Below, piece by piece: positions 32,022 through 40,162 of a stretch of DNA of 53,309 bases. The position numbers and the translations under genes are program-made. The notes beneath the pieces are model-generated. The model made no database searches and was not told where the DNA came from. It saw only the letters and a list, made by a program, of their open reading frames with translations. Within the stretch, counting starts at the first letter, position 1. Each line of letters starts with the position of its first letter. Where the stretch lies: the IMG/VR virus record IMGVR_UViG_3300042294_003214, positions 1-53,309 of that record. One strand, given 5' to 3'. This stretch comes from a virus.

Positions 32022-32216
32022 TTATTTTTGAATAATTTTTAATATTTCTTTCTCTGTTTTACCTTCAACAAATAAGTCATAAATCTTTTCGCTTTCATAA
32101 TCTTGGAAAATAAATGCATCAGTTTTTCCATAATACTCCTTTAATCTGTTGGATTGAAGAGCAATTAAGGTATTTTGGTGGTTTATATATCTCTTATTAA
32201 ATCCCATGATAACCAA
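32022..32216 (-). CDS. Hypothetical small protein
   Basis: 64 residues, or 61 from the Met at 32207. MGFNKRYINHQNTLIALQSN, then DAFIFQDYESEKIYDLFVEG and KTEKEILKIIQK. Helical, mixed charge. It sits 1 nt from the winged-helix gene. No family recognised. Confidence 0.62.
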   Translation of the reverse strand: MVIMGFNKRYINHQNTLIALQSNRLKEYYGKTDAFIFQDYESEKIYDLFVEGKTEKEILKIIQK

Positions 32217-32230
32217 TTATAAAAAAAATA

Positions 32231-33007
32231 TTACTCAGAGTCAAAATTTTTTATTTTACTAATATTAAGAATTTGAAAAATGTATGCTATAACTTTTCTT
32301 TTCATTATTGGAACTATTGTCTGTTCCATTGGAAAGTCTTGATTACACTGCATTTCAAATACAGGGAATGTCTTATAATTTTTAGATTTAACAAATGATG
32401 AATTGGTTTCAATTATTGAAGATAATGTTATGTCTTCAGGTGAATTCCCATATATTAAATTAAGAGTTGTTTTATTACTATTTGGTTGTTTTCGGTCTCT
32501 TTTTATTTGATACTCCCAAACAAATACTTTGTTTTCTTTTTTTCTGTAATAGAACACATAACCAATTCCTGAGGATAAAAAACCTTTGTTCTTTTTTAAA
32601 GAAATTTCAACACTATCAAACGCTAAGTTCCATATTGATTTGGCAAAATTAAAGGTGTCGTATAATTTGTTATTTGAATATTGAATTGTTTTGGTTAACT
32701 CATTTTCTTCTTCTTCGGAAAGTTGGCGAGGTTTTTTTGGGTATAAGTCTTTCAACATGATTTCATCATCACATGACTCGAACTTCTTGTTCGTTAATAA
32801 TAAGGTATGTTCTTTTGTTAACGATTGCATGTTTGCCAAGTGTAATGACAATTCAATAAAATCAGGATATATTTCAAACCTATCAAGGCTTTTTTCGCAT
32901 TTCTGTATATAGTCCAACAAGGTGTACTTGTTGTATTCAAAATCCAATGGTTCTTTTAACATCCACTCAGGATTCAATTTAAATGACATTTTCTTTTTTC
33001 TCGCCAT
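32231..33007 (-). CDS. Conserved-looking phage protein of unknown function
   Basis: 258 residues. Basic start MARKKKMSFKLNPEWMLKEP followed by LDFEYNKYTLLDYIQKCEKS, PDFIELSLHLANMQSL and KKFESCDDEIMLKDLYPKKP. The precise aromatic and acidic spacing and the long helices suggest a structural or assembly protein rather than an enzyme. No leader tag. First gene of the operon running down to the methyltransferase. Confidence 0.7.
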   Translation of the reverse strand: MARKKKMSFKLNPEWMLKEPLDFEYNKYTLLDYIQKCEKSLDRFEIYPDFIELSLHLANMQSLTKEHTLLLTNKKFESCDDEIMLKDLYPKKPRQLSEEEENELTKTIQYSNNKLYDTFNFAKSIWNLAFDSVEISLKKNKGFLSSGIGYVFYYRKKENKVFVWEYQIKRDRKQPNSNKTTLNLIYGNSPEDITLSSIIETNSSFVKSKNYKTFPVFEMQCNQDFPMEQTIVPIMKRKVIAYIFQILNISKIKNFDSE

Positions 33008-33037
33008 ACAGGAATAATAATTGAAATTTTATACTAA

Positions 33038-34798
33038 TCAATCAATTCTCATAACATAAAACAATTGGTCTTGAACTCTCACATCATCAACACTTCCATC
33101 ATAACGATTTAAAGTAACACCATAACCATCCTCATCAATTACACCATCAATAAATTCCCTCCTATTAATATAATCTTCCCAATTCAATCCATATTCTTCC
33201 ATAAACCCTGTTACATCACGTTTGATATCATAAAGTCTGTTTTTAATTGCATTTTCAATTTCGTCTTCAGGAAAGTCTCCTTCAGGGTCTGATTCAATAT
33301 CTGTAATCTCATCATTCATTTCTTCAATTACCTCATTCATCTCATCAATTCTTTCCTGTAAATCATCATCATTCTCACCATCCATTTCAGATTCAAATCG
33401 GTTAATCATAGATTCAGCTTTAGATATTCTAAATCTCAATTGTTTAATACTATCTTCTTGGTCATCCGATAACATCCTCATATCTTCATTAATATATGAA
33501 TCAGGGTTTTCTCTAACATCGTCCTCAAACAAATCCTCAGCATAACGAATAACCTCAGCTTCATCAATATAATATTTTGCAAAATTTTCGTTGAATCCTT
33601 TATAACCAATATCGTCAATTAATTCCTCAACAGATTCATATGCACTTGATTGCATTTCATCTTCATCACCCACCGCGTATCTATTATTTTCAAGATTTGG
33701 TTCGTCAATTACTTCAAAAACAGTTGTATCATAATAATCATCAGTTGGGACAATATTATAAACATCAATTTTTGTCTTTAGTTCTTCCAAAGTATCTTCC
33801 AATTCACTTATCTCATCCAATAGATCTTGTCTAACATTTTCATCATTATCATATTCTGTCTGTAGTCTTTGAATTTCATTTTCAATTCTGGCAATTTCAC
33901 CACGATCTTCATTGGTGATAATCTCAACATCGTCATTTGAAGCTAACGAATTGAGTAATGCATGTGCCCTCAAACCTACGTCAGGGCAGTCAGGACCTAA
34001 CTCCCACTCACCTTCCAATCTTCTTTCTTGCGCTTCTTCTCTTCTATCTTGAAGAACTCTTTGTATTCTCAATCTATCAAGTCTTTCTCTTTCTTTTTTA
34101 GCGGCTTCTTTGTCTGAGAATATTTTTATTTGTTGGGCATATTCAGCATTAAGATACTCGTCAATTGATGTTAAAATTTCATTTAATTTATTTGTATTTA
34201 ATATCCACCCATTTTTAATGGTTTCATTTTTACTATCATAATAGGTTTTATCCCCATCGAACTTTTTAAGAAGTGCTACCTTATAAAAAGGATCATTGGT
34301 TGGGAGGGTTTTATCTATTATGTAAAATAATTTACCGTCTTCATTATATCTTTTAAAATGTGTATCCGTTTCAGCGGTAGTACACCATTTGGTTCCCCGA
34401 CCATAATAACAAGATGACTCGTGAGTTAGTGGATTAACAACAAAAAACCTATCATCATCATAAACAACATTACCACCCTCAACCTTCTTAACATTTCTTC
34501 TTTGTCTACCATCATATTCACTTAACGCCCCCAATAACTGACCAACACTTTTGTATTGACTTAAATCAGTTATAGGTAAATTACTTGAAATCTTTTCAAA
34601 CTTATTTAATGCCTCGGTAGTTTTACCGAACGTTTCGTCAAAGTTTACAACATCTAAGTTCTTACCAACCCAATCCAAATATTTTTGTGGAACTGACGCA
34701 ATAATCTTATTTACATTGTCCCCACCAAATTTCTGAGAATACTTGACTTTAAAGTCATCAACTCTTCCTTCTTGTATTAATTTTAAAAAATCCATCAC
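33038..34798 (-). CDS. Tagged protein with WCT domain and coiled coil
   Basis: 586 residues. Leader MMDFLKLIQEGRVDDF with an IQE site. Residues 120-190 form a domain with FFVVNPLTHESSCYYGRGTK followed by WCTTAETDTHFKRYNEDGKL and FYIIDKTLP; a related block occurs in the 438-residue LRR protein (GNQKETRWCTSAP, FERYIKDGPLYVIY). Long acidic coiled coil (about 300-345 and 450-510) and a C-terminal VQDQLFYVMRID. I recognise no enzyme motif. A long, probably virion-associated protein; its gene has a AATATTTATC box upstream. Confidence 0.75.
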   Translation of the reverse strand: MMDFLKLIQEGRVDDFKVKYSQKFGGDNVNKIIASVPQKYLDWVGKNLDVVNFDETFGKTTEALNKFEKISSNLPITDLSQYKSVGQLLGALSEYDGRQRRNVKKVEGGNVVYDDDRFFVVNPLTHESSCYYGRGTKWCTTAETDTHFKRYNEDGKLFYIIDKTLPTNDPFYKVALLKKFDGDKTYYDSKNETIKNGWILNTNKLNEILTSIDEYLNAEYAQQIKIFSDKEAAKKERERLDRLRIQRVLQDRREEAQERRLEGEWELGPDCPDVGLRAHALLNSLASNDDVEIITNEDRGEIARIENEIQRLQTEYDNDENVRQDLLDEISELEDTLEELKTKIDVYNIVPTDDYYDTTVFEVIDEPNLENNRYAVGDEDEMQSSAYESVEELIDDIGYKGFNENFAKYYIDEAEVIRYAEDLFEDDVRENPDSYINEDMRMLSDDQEDSIKQLRFRISKAESMINRFESEMDGENDDDLQERIDEMNEVIEEMNDEITDIESDPEGDFPEDEIENAIKNRLYDIKRDVTGFMEEYGLNWEDYINRREFIDGVIDEDGYGVTLNRYDGSVDDVRVQDQLFYVMRID

Positions 34799-34881
34799 AC
34801 TTTTATTTGATAAATATTCTTTTGTATCTATATTTCATCAAAGATAGTATTTATTATTAAGAAAGAACAATTTCAATTTTT

Positions 34882-35469
34882 ATGAATTCTGGTATCTACA
34901 AAATAACTAACACCATTAATAACAAGGTTTACATTGGTAGTAGTGTTAATATTTCAAACCGAGAATATAAACATTTTTGGATGTTGGATAAAGGTATTCA
35001 CGATAATGAATATTTACAAAAATCATATAACAAATATGGTAAAGGTGTTTTTATATTTGAAATTGTTGAATATTGTGACCCTAGTGAGTTAATTGAAACT
35101 GAAAATAAATTTATTACACTATATGAATCTAATAATCTTAAAAATGGTTATAATTTAGCATCGGTAAACGAATTTAGACGAAACACATTTAATGATGAAG
35201 TGAAAATTAAATTATCAAAATATAATTTAAATAAGAATGGGAATATAAATAAATTTTCATTAACAAATCTTGAAACTAATGAAGAATTTATATTTGAAAC
35301 TTTGGTTGATGGTGCAAATTATTTAATAGAAACTGGATTTGCAAAAGGTAATCCATCTTATGTTAGAGTTAAATTATCATCGGCATTAAGAGGGGTAAAA
35401 GTAAACAATGGTTATAATGGTTCCATAAGAAAAACTATTTATAAACATAACTTTAAACTAATAAACTAA
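34882..35469 (+). CDS. GIY-YIG homing endonuclease
   Basis: 195 residues. GIYKITNTINNKVYIGSS is the GIY-YIG motif, followed by HFWMLDKGIHDNEYLQKSYN and the Glu of ELIETENKFI, as in segment-type endonucleases. The C-terminal half looks like NUMOD DNA-binding repeats (FSLTNLETNEEFIFETLVDG). Very AT-rich codon use fits a mobile gene that inserted between two tagged-gene blocks. It stands free, not inside an intron as far as I see. Confidence 0.9.
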   Translation: MNSGIYKITNTINNKVYIGSSVNISNREYKHFWMLDKGIHDNEYLQKSYNKYGKGVFIFEIVEYCDPSELIETENKFITLYESNNLKNGYNLASVNEFRRNTFNDEVKIKLSKYNLNKNGNINKFSLTNLETNEEFIFETLVDGANYLIETGFAKGNPSYVRVKLSSALRGVKVNNGYNGSIRKTIYKHNFKLIN

Positions 35470-35487
35470 AATTAAAAAATAAAAATT

Positions 35488-35652
35488 ATGTCAGGATGCG
35501 GATGCAAAAATAAAGGAAACGAATCACAACAGCCTACTGTTCAACAAGTACAAGCAGCACAAGCACAGAAACAACAAACAACAGAAAGTGTTAAAAGTGC
35601 AATCAAAAAGACTATTGAAAAGTACTACAATGTGAACAAGACAAGTAACTAA
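35488..35652 (+). CDS. Small Cys-rich start, Gln-rich protein
   Basis: 54 residues, MSGCGCKNKGNESQQPTVQQ, then a Gln/Ala-rich helix and TIEKYYNVNKTSN. The CGC motif near the N-terminus and a C-terminal basic helix are unusual. The gene is directly followed by a perfect terminator and lies on the same strand as the endonuclease, whose insertion may have separated it from its promoter. Function unknown. Confidence 0.68.
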   Translation: MSGCGCKNKGNESQQPTVQQVQAAQAQKQQTTESVKSAIKKTIEKYYNVNKTSN

Positions 35653-35678
35653 TTGTCTTACATTTAACAAAATTATGA

Positions 35679-35705
35679 AAGGGGTAAAATTTTACCCCTT
35701 TTTTT
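35679..35705 (+). terminator. Rho-independent terminator
   Basis: AAGGGGTAAAA directly followed by its inverse TTTTACCCCTT and then more T, a near-perfect 11-bp self-complementary sequence. It ends the unit containing the GIY-YIG and 54-residue genes. The next gene's box starts 2 nt later. Confidence 0.88.
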
Positions 35706-35706
35706 G

Positions 35707-35715
35707 TATTTATAT
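35707..35715 (+). promoter_or_regulatory. TATTTATAT box, candidate late promoter
   Basis: GTATTTATATATTATG leads into the ATG at 35719, immediately after a terminator, so a promoter is needed here. Role inferred. Confidence 0.42.
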
Positions 35716-35718
35716 ATT

Positions 35719-36720
35719 ATGAATATTAATGAGTTAATTGAAATGTTTAATGAAGGTGATACTGATTTTATCAAGTATATCAACGACATTGAAACATTCC
35801 TTAAGATTGTCAATAAGAGAGGGTTATTAGATGAATTAGACCCTGAAGGAAGATTTGCGGAAGAATACCAAAATGAGTTATTATTATTTTATTATGAAAC
35901 CAATAATGAGAAGTTTTTGAAATATGTCTTAAAGTATTTAGGTGATGTTGAATTAGTTAATGGTGAAGTATATTTGGTTATTGACAATCAGGGAGACCTT
36001 GCCGAATTATTTTGTAGTGGAAATAGAAACGACCTTTCAAAAGATACGGTTGAGTCACTATTAAGTGGTGAGTATGATAGTCATTCCTATGGTTGGGGTT
36101 CTTATGATTTAACTGACAATCTTTATCGTGACGTAATTGAAGAACTAACTAAAGAAAACTTATTACGCCTAAAAGAATATATTATTAAATCGTTAGAAGG
36201 TAAACAAATTGGAGTACATACCGATTTACTTGAAGATTACGCCCAACAACAGGGTCATCCTGAATATGTTATTATTGACCAATCAAATATAGACCAAGTG
36301 GTTGATAATTCAGAGACCATGAATGAACTAATGGATAACGAACTTGATGAATTAAAAGGTGAGTTATATAGTATCTATGGTTCGGCTTACAATAACGCAT
36401 ATGAAGAAGAATTATATGAAGATGTTTGGAGCGAACTTTTAACTTACTTTGGAAAAGGTGAATGGGTAACAAGACCACATATATACAAAAAAGATACTGA
36501 AGTTCAAAAATTTAGAACACCAATACATAACTTTGAAAGTTATATTACCGATTATTTAGGTGATAATAAAGGGTATAATCGTGGTACATTGGAATATTGG
36601 GGTTCTTATTTGAGTTTATTAAAAGATGGTATGGATTGTTTATCTGTTTACCCTCCTGATTATCCCGATTCAAGAAAAGTTGATAAAAACATCAACATGT
36701 ACTTCAGAGATTATATTTAA
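35719..36720 (+). CDS. Hypothetical acidic protein
   Basis: 333 residues from the ATG at 35719, chosen because the late-type box precedes it. The start MNINELIEMFNEGDTDFIKY may be leader-like (IEM, LIE). Strongly acidic, helical, with SLLSGEYDSHSYGWGSYDLT and WVTRPHIYKKDTEVQKF as the only notable segments. The gene is followed 6 nt later by the tagged metalloprotease, so the two form a late operon. Function unknown. Confidence 0.7.
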   Translation: MNINELIEMFNEGDTDFIKYINDIETFLKIVNKRGLLDELDPEGRFAEEYQNELLLFYYETNNEKFLKYVLKYLGDVELVNGEVYLVIDNQGDLAELFCSGNRNDLSKDTVESLLSGEYDSHSYGWGSYDLTDNLYRDVIEELTKENLLRLKEYIIKSLEGKQIGVHTDLLEDYAQQQGHPEYVIIDQSNIDQVVDNSETMNELMDNELDELKGELYSIYGSAYNNAYEEELYEDVWSELLTYFGKGEWVTRPHIYKKDTEVQKFRTPIHNFESYITDYLGDNKGYNRGTLEYWGSYLSLLKDGMDCLSVYPPDYPDSRKVDKNINMYFRDYI

Positions 36721-36726
36721 CATAGA

Positions 36727-37569
36727 ATGATTAAGTTTATAAACATACTATCAAACGTTATATCTGAACAAAAAAGATATAAATTGTCACCTGAAGACTA
36801 TACCAAACTATTGGAGTTAACTGATAGATTATGGACTTTACGTAGTAAAGAAATCCCAAGAAAGATTGAGGTAGACCAAATGGAATTCATAACCGCAGAT
36901 GGTAGTGAAGGTAAAGTTAGAATATTTTTAAATCCAAGATATAAAAATTACGGTCAAATGGATTTAAACCCAAAAACAACAAGAAACCCTCAAAAGTTTG
37001 TAATGCAACTTAATCCAAAACTATTTGGTTCAAAAAAGAATTTATTTTTAACCCTATACCATGAATTAATGCATGCAACCGACCCAAACTTTACTACAAG
37101 GTCTAATGACAAATATTGGAAAGATTATGACCCTACAGTTGATGAGAAATATTGGGGTCATCCTGTTGAATTTAGATCCGTCACAAATGAATTTTTAGAA
37201 GGTTTAGTTAATGAGTTTAGAAGAAGAAATGATGGGGTAATTAAAGTTGAAAACAGGCAATTACTTTTAAAATCACTAAACAATATCCTTAACTATTTCG
37301 CTAAAAGTGAACCTTTATCAAGATTATCTTTAGATGTTATTAATAGAATAAGTGATGAAGGTTTAGAAGATACAAGAATTGCAAACTTATTAGCAAATAT
37401 TTCAACTGAATATCCTGAAACAAGTGAATTTATGAATAATAAAGAACCATATTATTTAATCTTAATCAATACAATTAAGAAATTTAATCCTGATATGTGG
37501 CCAAGATTTCTAAAAATGTTATACGATTCCGTAGATGAGATAAAAGATATAATAAATAAAGGGACTTAA
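36727..37569 (+). CDS. Tagged zinc metalloprotease
   Basis: 280 residues. Leader MIKFINILSNVISEQKRYKL with an ISE/Q site. Near 115-125 is LYHELMHATD, a HExxH zinc site with a downstream D, and about 25 residues later WGHPVEFRSVTNEF, which offers the Glu ligand. The first part is beta-rich (DQMEFITADGSEGKVRIFL). A packaged protease could be injected or could act in head maturation. A terminator overlaps the stop codon. Confidence 0.82.
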   Translation: MIKFINILSNVISEQKRYKLSPEDYTKLLELTDRLWTLRSKEIPRKIEVDQMEFITADGSEGKVRIFLNPRYKNYGQMDLNPKTTRNPQKFVMQLNPKLFGSKKNLFLTLYHELMHATDPNFTTRSNDKYWKDYDPTVDEKYWGHPVEFRSVTNEFLEGLVNEFRRRNDGVIKVENRQLLLKSLNNILNYFAKSEPLSRLSLDVINRISDEGLEDTRIANLLANISTEYPETSEFMNNKEPYYLILINTIKKFNPDMWPRFLKMLYDSVDEIKDIINKGT

Positions 37570-37584
37570 ATTAGTCCCTTTTCT
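37558..37584 (+). terminator. Rho-independent terminator overlapping a stop codon
   Basis: AAAGGGACT (37558-37566) and AGTCCCTTT (37573-37581) around TAAATT, followed by TCTTTT. The stop codon TAA lies in the loop. Confidence 0.82.
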
Positions 37585-37699
37585 TTTATAATTTCTTCAA
37601 GTAAACACCCAATAGTTCCTTTATCTTAAAAAACTTATTTGTTTTTACAATTAAATTTATTATAATTAGTAAAACAATAAATATTAAAAACTAAAACTA

Positions 37700-38458
37700 A
37701 TGATATTAAAGTCACCTGTTAGTAGATTATCCCTTGTAAATTTGTTCGCAGATTTCATTTTAAACCAAATACCTAAAGAAGAAGAGAGTATAATTCAAGT
37801 TGTTGATTGTTTTAACTTTTACGTTATTAAAGGTAAAACAACATATAACGAACCGTTAAACATCGGTAAACTTAAAGATGAATTTATCATAAAATTTGAA
37901 GATTTAATTGGTGAGGTAAAACTTACACATATAATAGATTTAATTGAGTATGATTCAAAGTTAAAACCATCAGAATCATTAACCTTTGCATATCATAATA
38001 CTAACAATTGTTCTTATCACAACTCACAAATAAAATCATTTGAAGAAGATTCTACAGTTTCATATGATTACCGACATTTTCTAAAACCTATAACTGAAAG
38101 CAACAATTTAATTTTTTGTTCTGAATTTCCCCATGGATATTCATTGAATCAAGGTAGATTATTATATTATTATGGTAAACACATATTCTACAATATACCA
38201 TCATTATACCCTGTATCCACATTGGTATTTGAAATGTCAACCAAAAAAGACGAGTCTGGTGACCAATTATTTTTAGTTAAAACTAAATTGAATGATGTTG
38301 ATATGGTATTAACTTCAGCAATTCTTGATGTATTTGACTTCGATATGTCTTGGTTAGAACAGGACATAAAAAAAGTGGATTGGTCTATTGAAATAACCAA
38401 CCCACTTCAGGATTATGATTTTCTTAAAAAAAGAATAAAAGATTTTATAATTTTTTAA
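37700..38458 (+). CDS. Hypothetical protein
   Basis: 252 residues, MILKSPVSRLSLVNLFADFI at the start. Alternating strands (EESIIQVVDCFNFYVIKG, FIIKFEDLIGEVKLTHII) and an unusual YHNTNNCSYHNSQIKSF near 98-114 with two His and a Cys that could bind metal. Ends with basic helices, overlapping the convergent glutaredoxin gene by 4 nt. No known family. The 130-bp gap upstream holds the terminator and no gene I can defend. Confidence 0.65.
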   Translation: MILKSPVSRLSLVNLFADFILNQIPKEEESIIQVVDCFNFYVIKGKTTYNEPLNIGKLKDEFIIKFEDLIGEVKLTHIIDLIEYDSKLKPSESLTFAYHNTNNCSYHNSQIKSFEEDSTVSYDYRHFLKPITESNNLIFCSEFPHGYSLNQGRLLYYYGKHIFYNIPSLYPVSTLVFEMSTKKDESGDQLFLVKTKLNDVDMVLTSAILDVFDFDMSWLEQDIKKVDWSIEITNPLQDYDFLKKRIKDFIIF

Positions 38459-38754
38459 ATTATACCAACATTCTTTCTGTGACCTTTGATAATATCAAGA
38501 GCCTCAGTTAACTCATTGTAGTTTCTTTCAGGTGCATATAAAAATGATTCGTGAGAATTTTCATCACCTTCAATAATTAATAACGAAGGAATCATATCAT
38601 TATTGGTTATTTCAACAAATAAATCATATTCTTCTTTATATTCATCAATATCTCTATCAAAGAACTCAATGTTTTCTTTGACTAACATTTCTTTAAAGTC
38701 TGTACAAAAAGGACACCCTTTCATTGTGTAAACTACAACACTTAAATCTTTCAT
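38455..38754 (-). CDS. Glutaredoxin-like protein
   Basis: 99 residues. VVYTMKGCPFCTDFKEMLVK has a CPFC redox site in a thioredoxin fold, IEFFDRDIDEYKEEYDLFVE follows, and the cis-Pro loop is MIPSLLIIEG. The enzyme reduces disulfides, likely for ribonucleotide reductase or virion proteins. It overlaps the thioredoxin gene by 4 nt, so the phage carries a two-gene thiol module. Confidence 0.88.
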   Translation of the reverse strand: MKDLSVVVYTMKGCPFCTDFKEMLVKENIEFFDRDIDEYKEEYDLFVEITNNDMIPSLLIIEGDENSHESFLYAPERNYNELTEALDIIKGHRKNVGII

Positions 38755-39074
38755 ATTTTGTTTAAATTATTAACCATTTCTAAAATGGCGTTTGTTTGTT
38801 TAAGTCCAATCTCTGAAAAAACCTCTTTTCCATTTGAAAATCCTTTAATTGTTGGGACACTTCTTAACCCTAATTCGGTAATAAACTCTCTGTCATTCTC
38901 TATGTTAAACGTAAATAACTCTACAGGTAACCTATTTTCTATAGTCATTTGACTTACTTCTTCAAACATAGGTTTCATCACCTTACAAGGTCCGCAAAAT
39001 GTACCATAGAAATCAATAATAACTTTATTACCATTTTTAATTTTTTCTTTTAATTCTTTTGATGTAATTTCCAT
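38751..39074 (-). CDS. Thioredoxin
   Basis: 107 residues, full family length. KVIIDFYGTFCGPCKVMKPM contains the CGPC active site, and LGLRSVPTIKGFSNGKEVFS the conserved cis-Pro. Probably supplies electrons for phage nucleotide synthesis or, as in T7, for a polymerase. Coupled to the glutaredoxin gene; 5 nt from the upstream gene. Confidence 0.92.
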   Translation of the reverse strand: MEITSKELKEKIKNGNKVIIDFYGTFCGPCKVMKPMFEEVSQMTIENRLPVELFTFNIENDREFITELGLRSVPTIKGFSNGKEVFSEIGLKQTNAILEMVNNLNKI

Positions 39075-39079
39075 ATTTT

Positions 39080-39409
39080 TTATTTTGAATAATTTTTAAA
39101 TTGTTTTAATAGTTGTGTTACAAATATAGTTAATTCACTTAACTGTTGTTGTTTATAATATATTGTCATATTAGTACTACCATCGTCATCAAACAATAAG
39201 TTTAAATAAAACGATTGTTGTGTTTTATAAATTTTAGACTCAAATGATATTTTACCAGTTTCGAAATCAGAGGTTGATTCACTATAAACAAGACTCATTT
39301 TTTTATCTTTAAGATATTCGTCAAATCCTTTTTTAGGTATTAAGATTTGATTTCTAGCCAAAAAACCTTCTCTTTGTTCATAATCTTTTATTATATATGG
39401 TGTTTCCAT
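39080..39409 (-). CDS. Hypothetical protein
   Basis: 109 residues. METPYIIKDYEQREGFLARN, ISFESKIYKTQQSFYLNLLF and MTIYYKQQQLSELTIFVTQL: a small beta protein with an amphipathic C-terminal helix. First gene of a run that includes the thiol module. Not recognised. Confidence 0.65.
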   Translation of the reverse strand: METPYIIKDYEQREGFLARNQILIPKKGFDEYLKDKKMSLVYSESTSDFETGKISFESKIYKTQQSFYLNLLFDDDGSTNMTIYYKQQQLSELTIFVTQLLKQFKNYSK

Positions 39410-39448
39410 AATTAAAAATTGTTTTAATAAAGTATATGATATTATACC

Positions 39449-39835
39449 TTATTTTTTTTTCATAAAAAATTTACTAAAAAACATTTCAAATGTAAAACCA
39501 AATACTATCCAATAAATAAAAATATCAATATTCTTATTCACTAAAGGAGTATAAAATGTAATTGCCATTGAAAGTAGAAACAACATTGTTGTCTTAGCCA
39601 AATGCCAAGCGTCTGTTGTCCACACTAAAAAAGTACTTGATCCAAAAAACTTTTCACCTTGATTTGGATCCCCATTTTTCCATTTATTCTTCCAAGAAAC
39701 TGTTGAGTCAAAAAATGTCTCCCATTTCTTGGGTAACATCATAAACACACTTTTATTATATCGTATCGCTGATACAATAATATCCATTGCGGCATTTAAA
39801 ATTCCCGCTAAAATTACTAAAATTAATGATATCAT
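39449..39835 (-). CDS. Multi-pass membrane protein
   Basis: 128 residues with membrane segments near 1-22 (SLILVILAGILNAAMDIIV), about 75-95 (TTMLFLLSMAITFYTPLV) and 103-124 (IFIYWIVFGFTFEMFFSKF). A soluble loop with FFDSTVSWKNKWKNGDPNQG lies between. Small membrane proteins of this type could be holin- or superinfection-related. No family recognised. Confidence 0.68.
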   Translation of the reverse strand: MISLILVILAGILNAAMDIIVSAIRYNKSVFMMLPKKWETFFDSTVSWKNKWKNGDPNQGEKFFGSSTFLVWTTDAWHLAKTTMLFLLSMAITFYTPLVNKNIDIFIYWIVFGFTFEMFFSKFFMKKK

Positions 39836-39847
39836 ATTTTTTTTTTA

Positions 39848-40141
39848 TTAGTTTAAAAACATAGGTCCAAATTTTGTCCCCATAATATAACTCTCAAGTT
39901 TTTCCTCAACAACTTTATCTTCTTTTGGTGTTTTACCGTTAAGCACGACACATATGTCAATCATTTGTTTTTGAGTTAATGGAGCATCCTTTCCCTTGTC
40001 TGAGTTTTCAATTGCAACTTCTCTTATCTTACCATAAAAATCTTCTTCTCTTTCTTTTGGAACGAGATTTAAAAGGTCTTTAGGGTTTGACTTAAAAAAT
40101 TTGACAATATTATTTATGTATATTTCAACATCAACATTCAT
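39848..40141 (-). CDS. Hypothetical protein
   Basis: 97 residues, MNVDVEIYINNIVKFFKSNP, NLVPKEREEDFYGKIREVAI and a LTQKQMIDICVVLNGKTPKE segment. Helical; the last 60 residues look like a small DNA- or protein-binding helical bundle. Ends SYIMGTKFGPMFLN. Unknown. Confidence 0.65.
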   Translation of the reverse strand: MNVDVEIYINNIVKFFKSNPKDLLNLVPKEREEDFYGKIREVAIENSDKGKDAPLTQKQMIDICVVLNGKTPKEDKVVEEKLESYIMGTKFGPMFLN

Positions 40142-40162
40142 TTTGTTAGATTTAAAAGGTTA

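Noticed and set aside
37569-37640. Minus-strand fragment reading DKGTIGCLLEEIIKEKGLI
   Set aside because: It looks protein-like but has a stop just upstream and no start codon. It could be a gene remnant; not enough to annotate.
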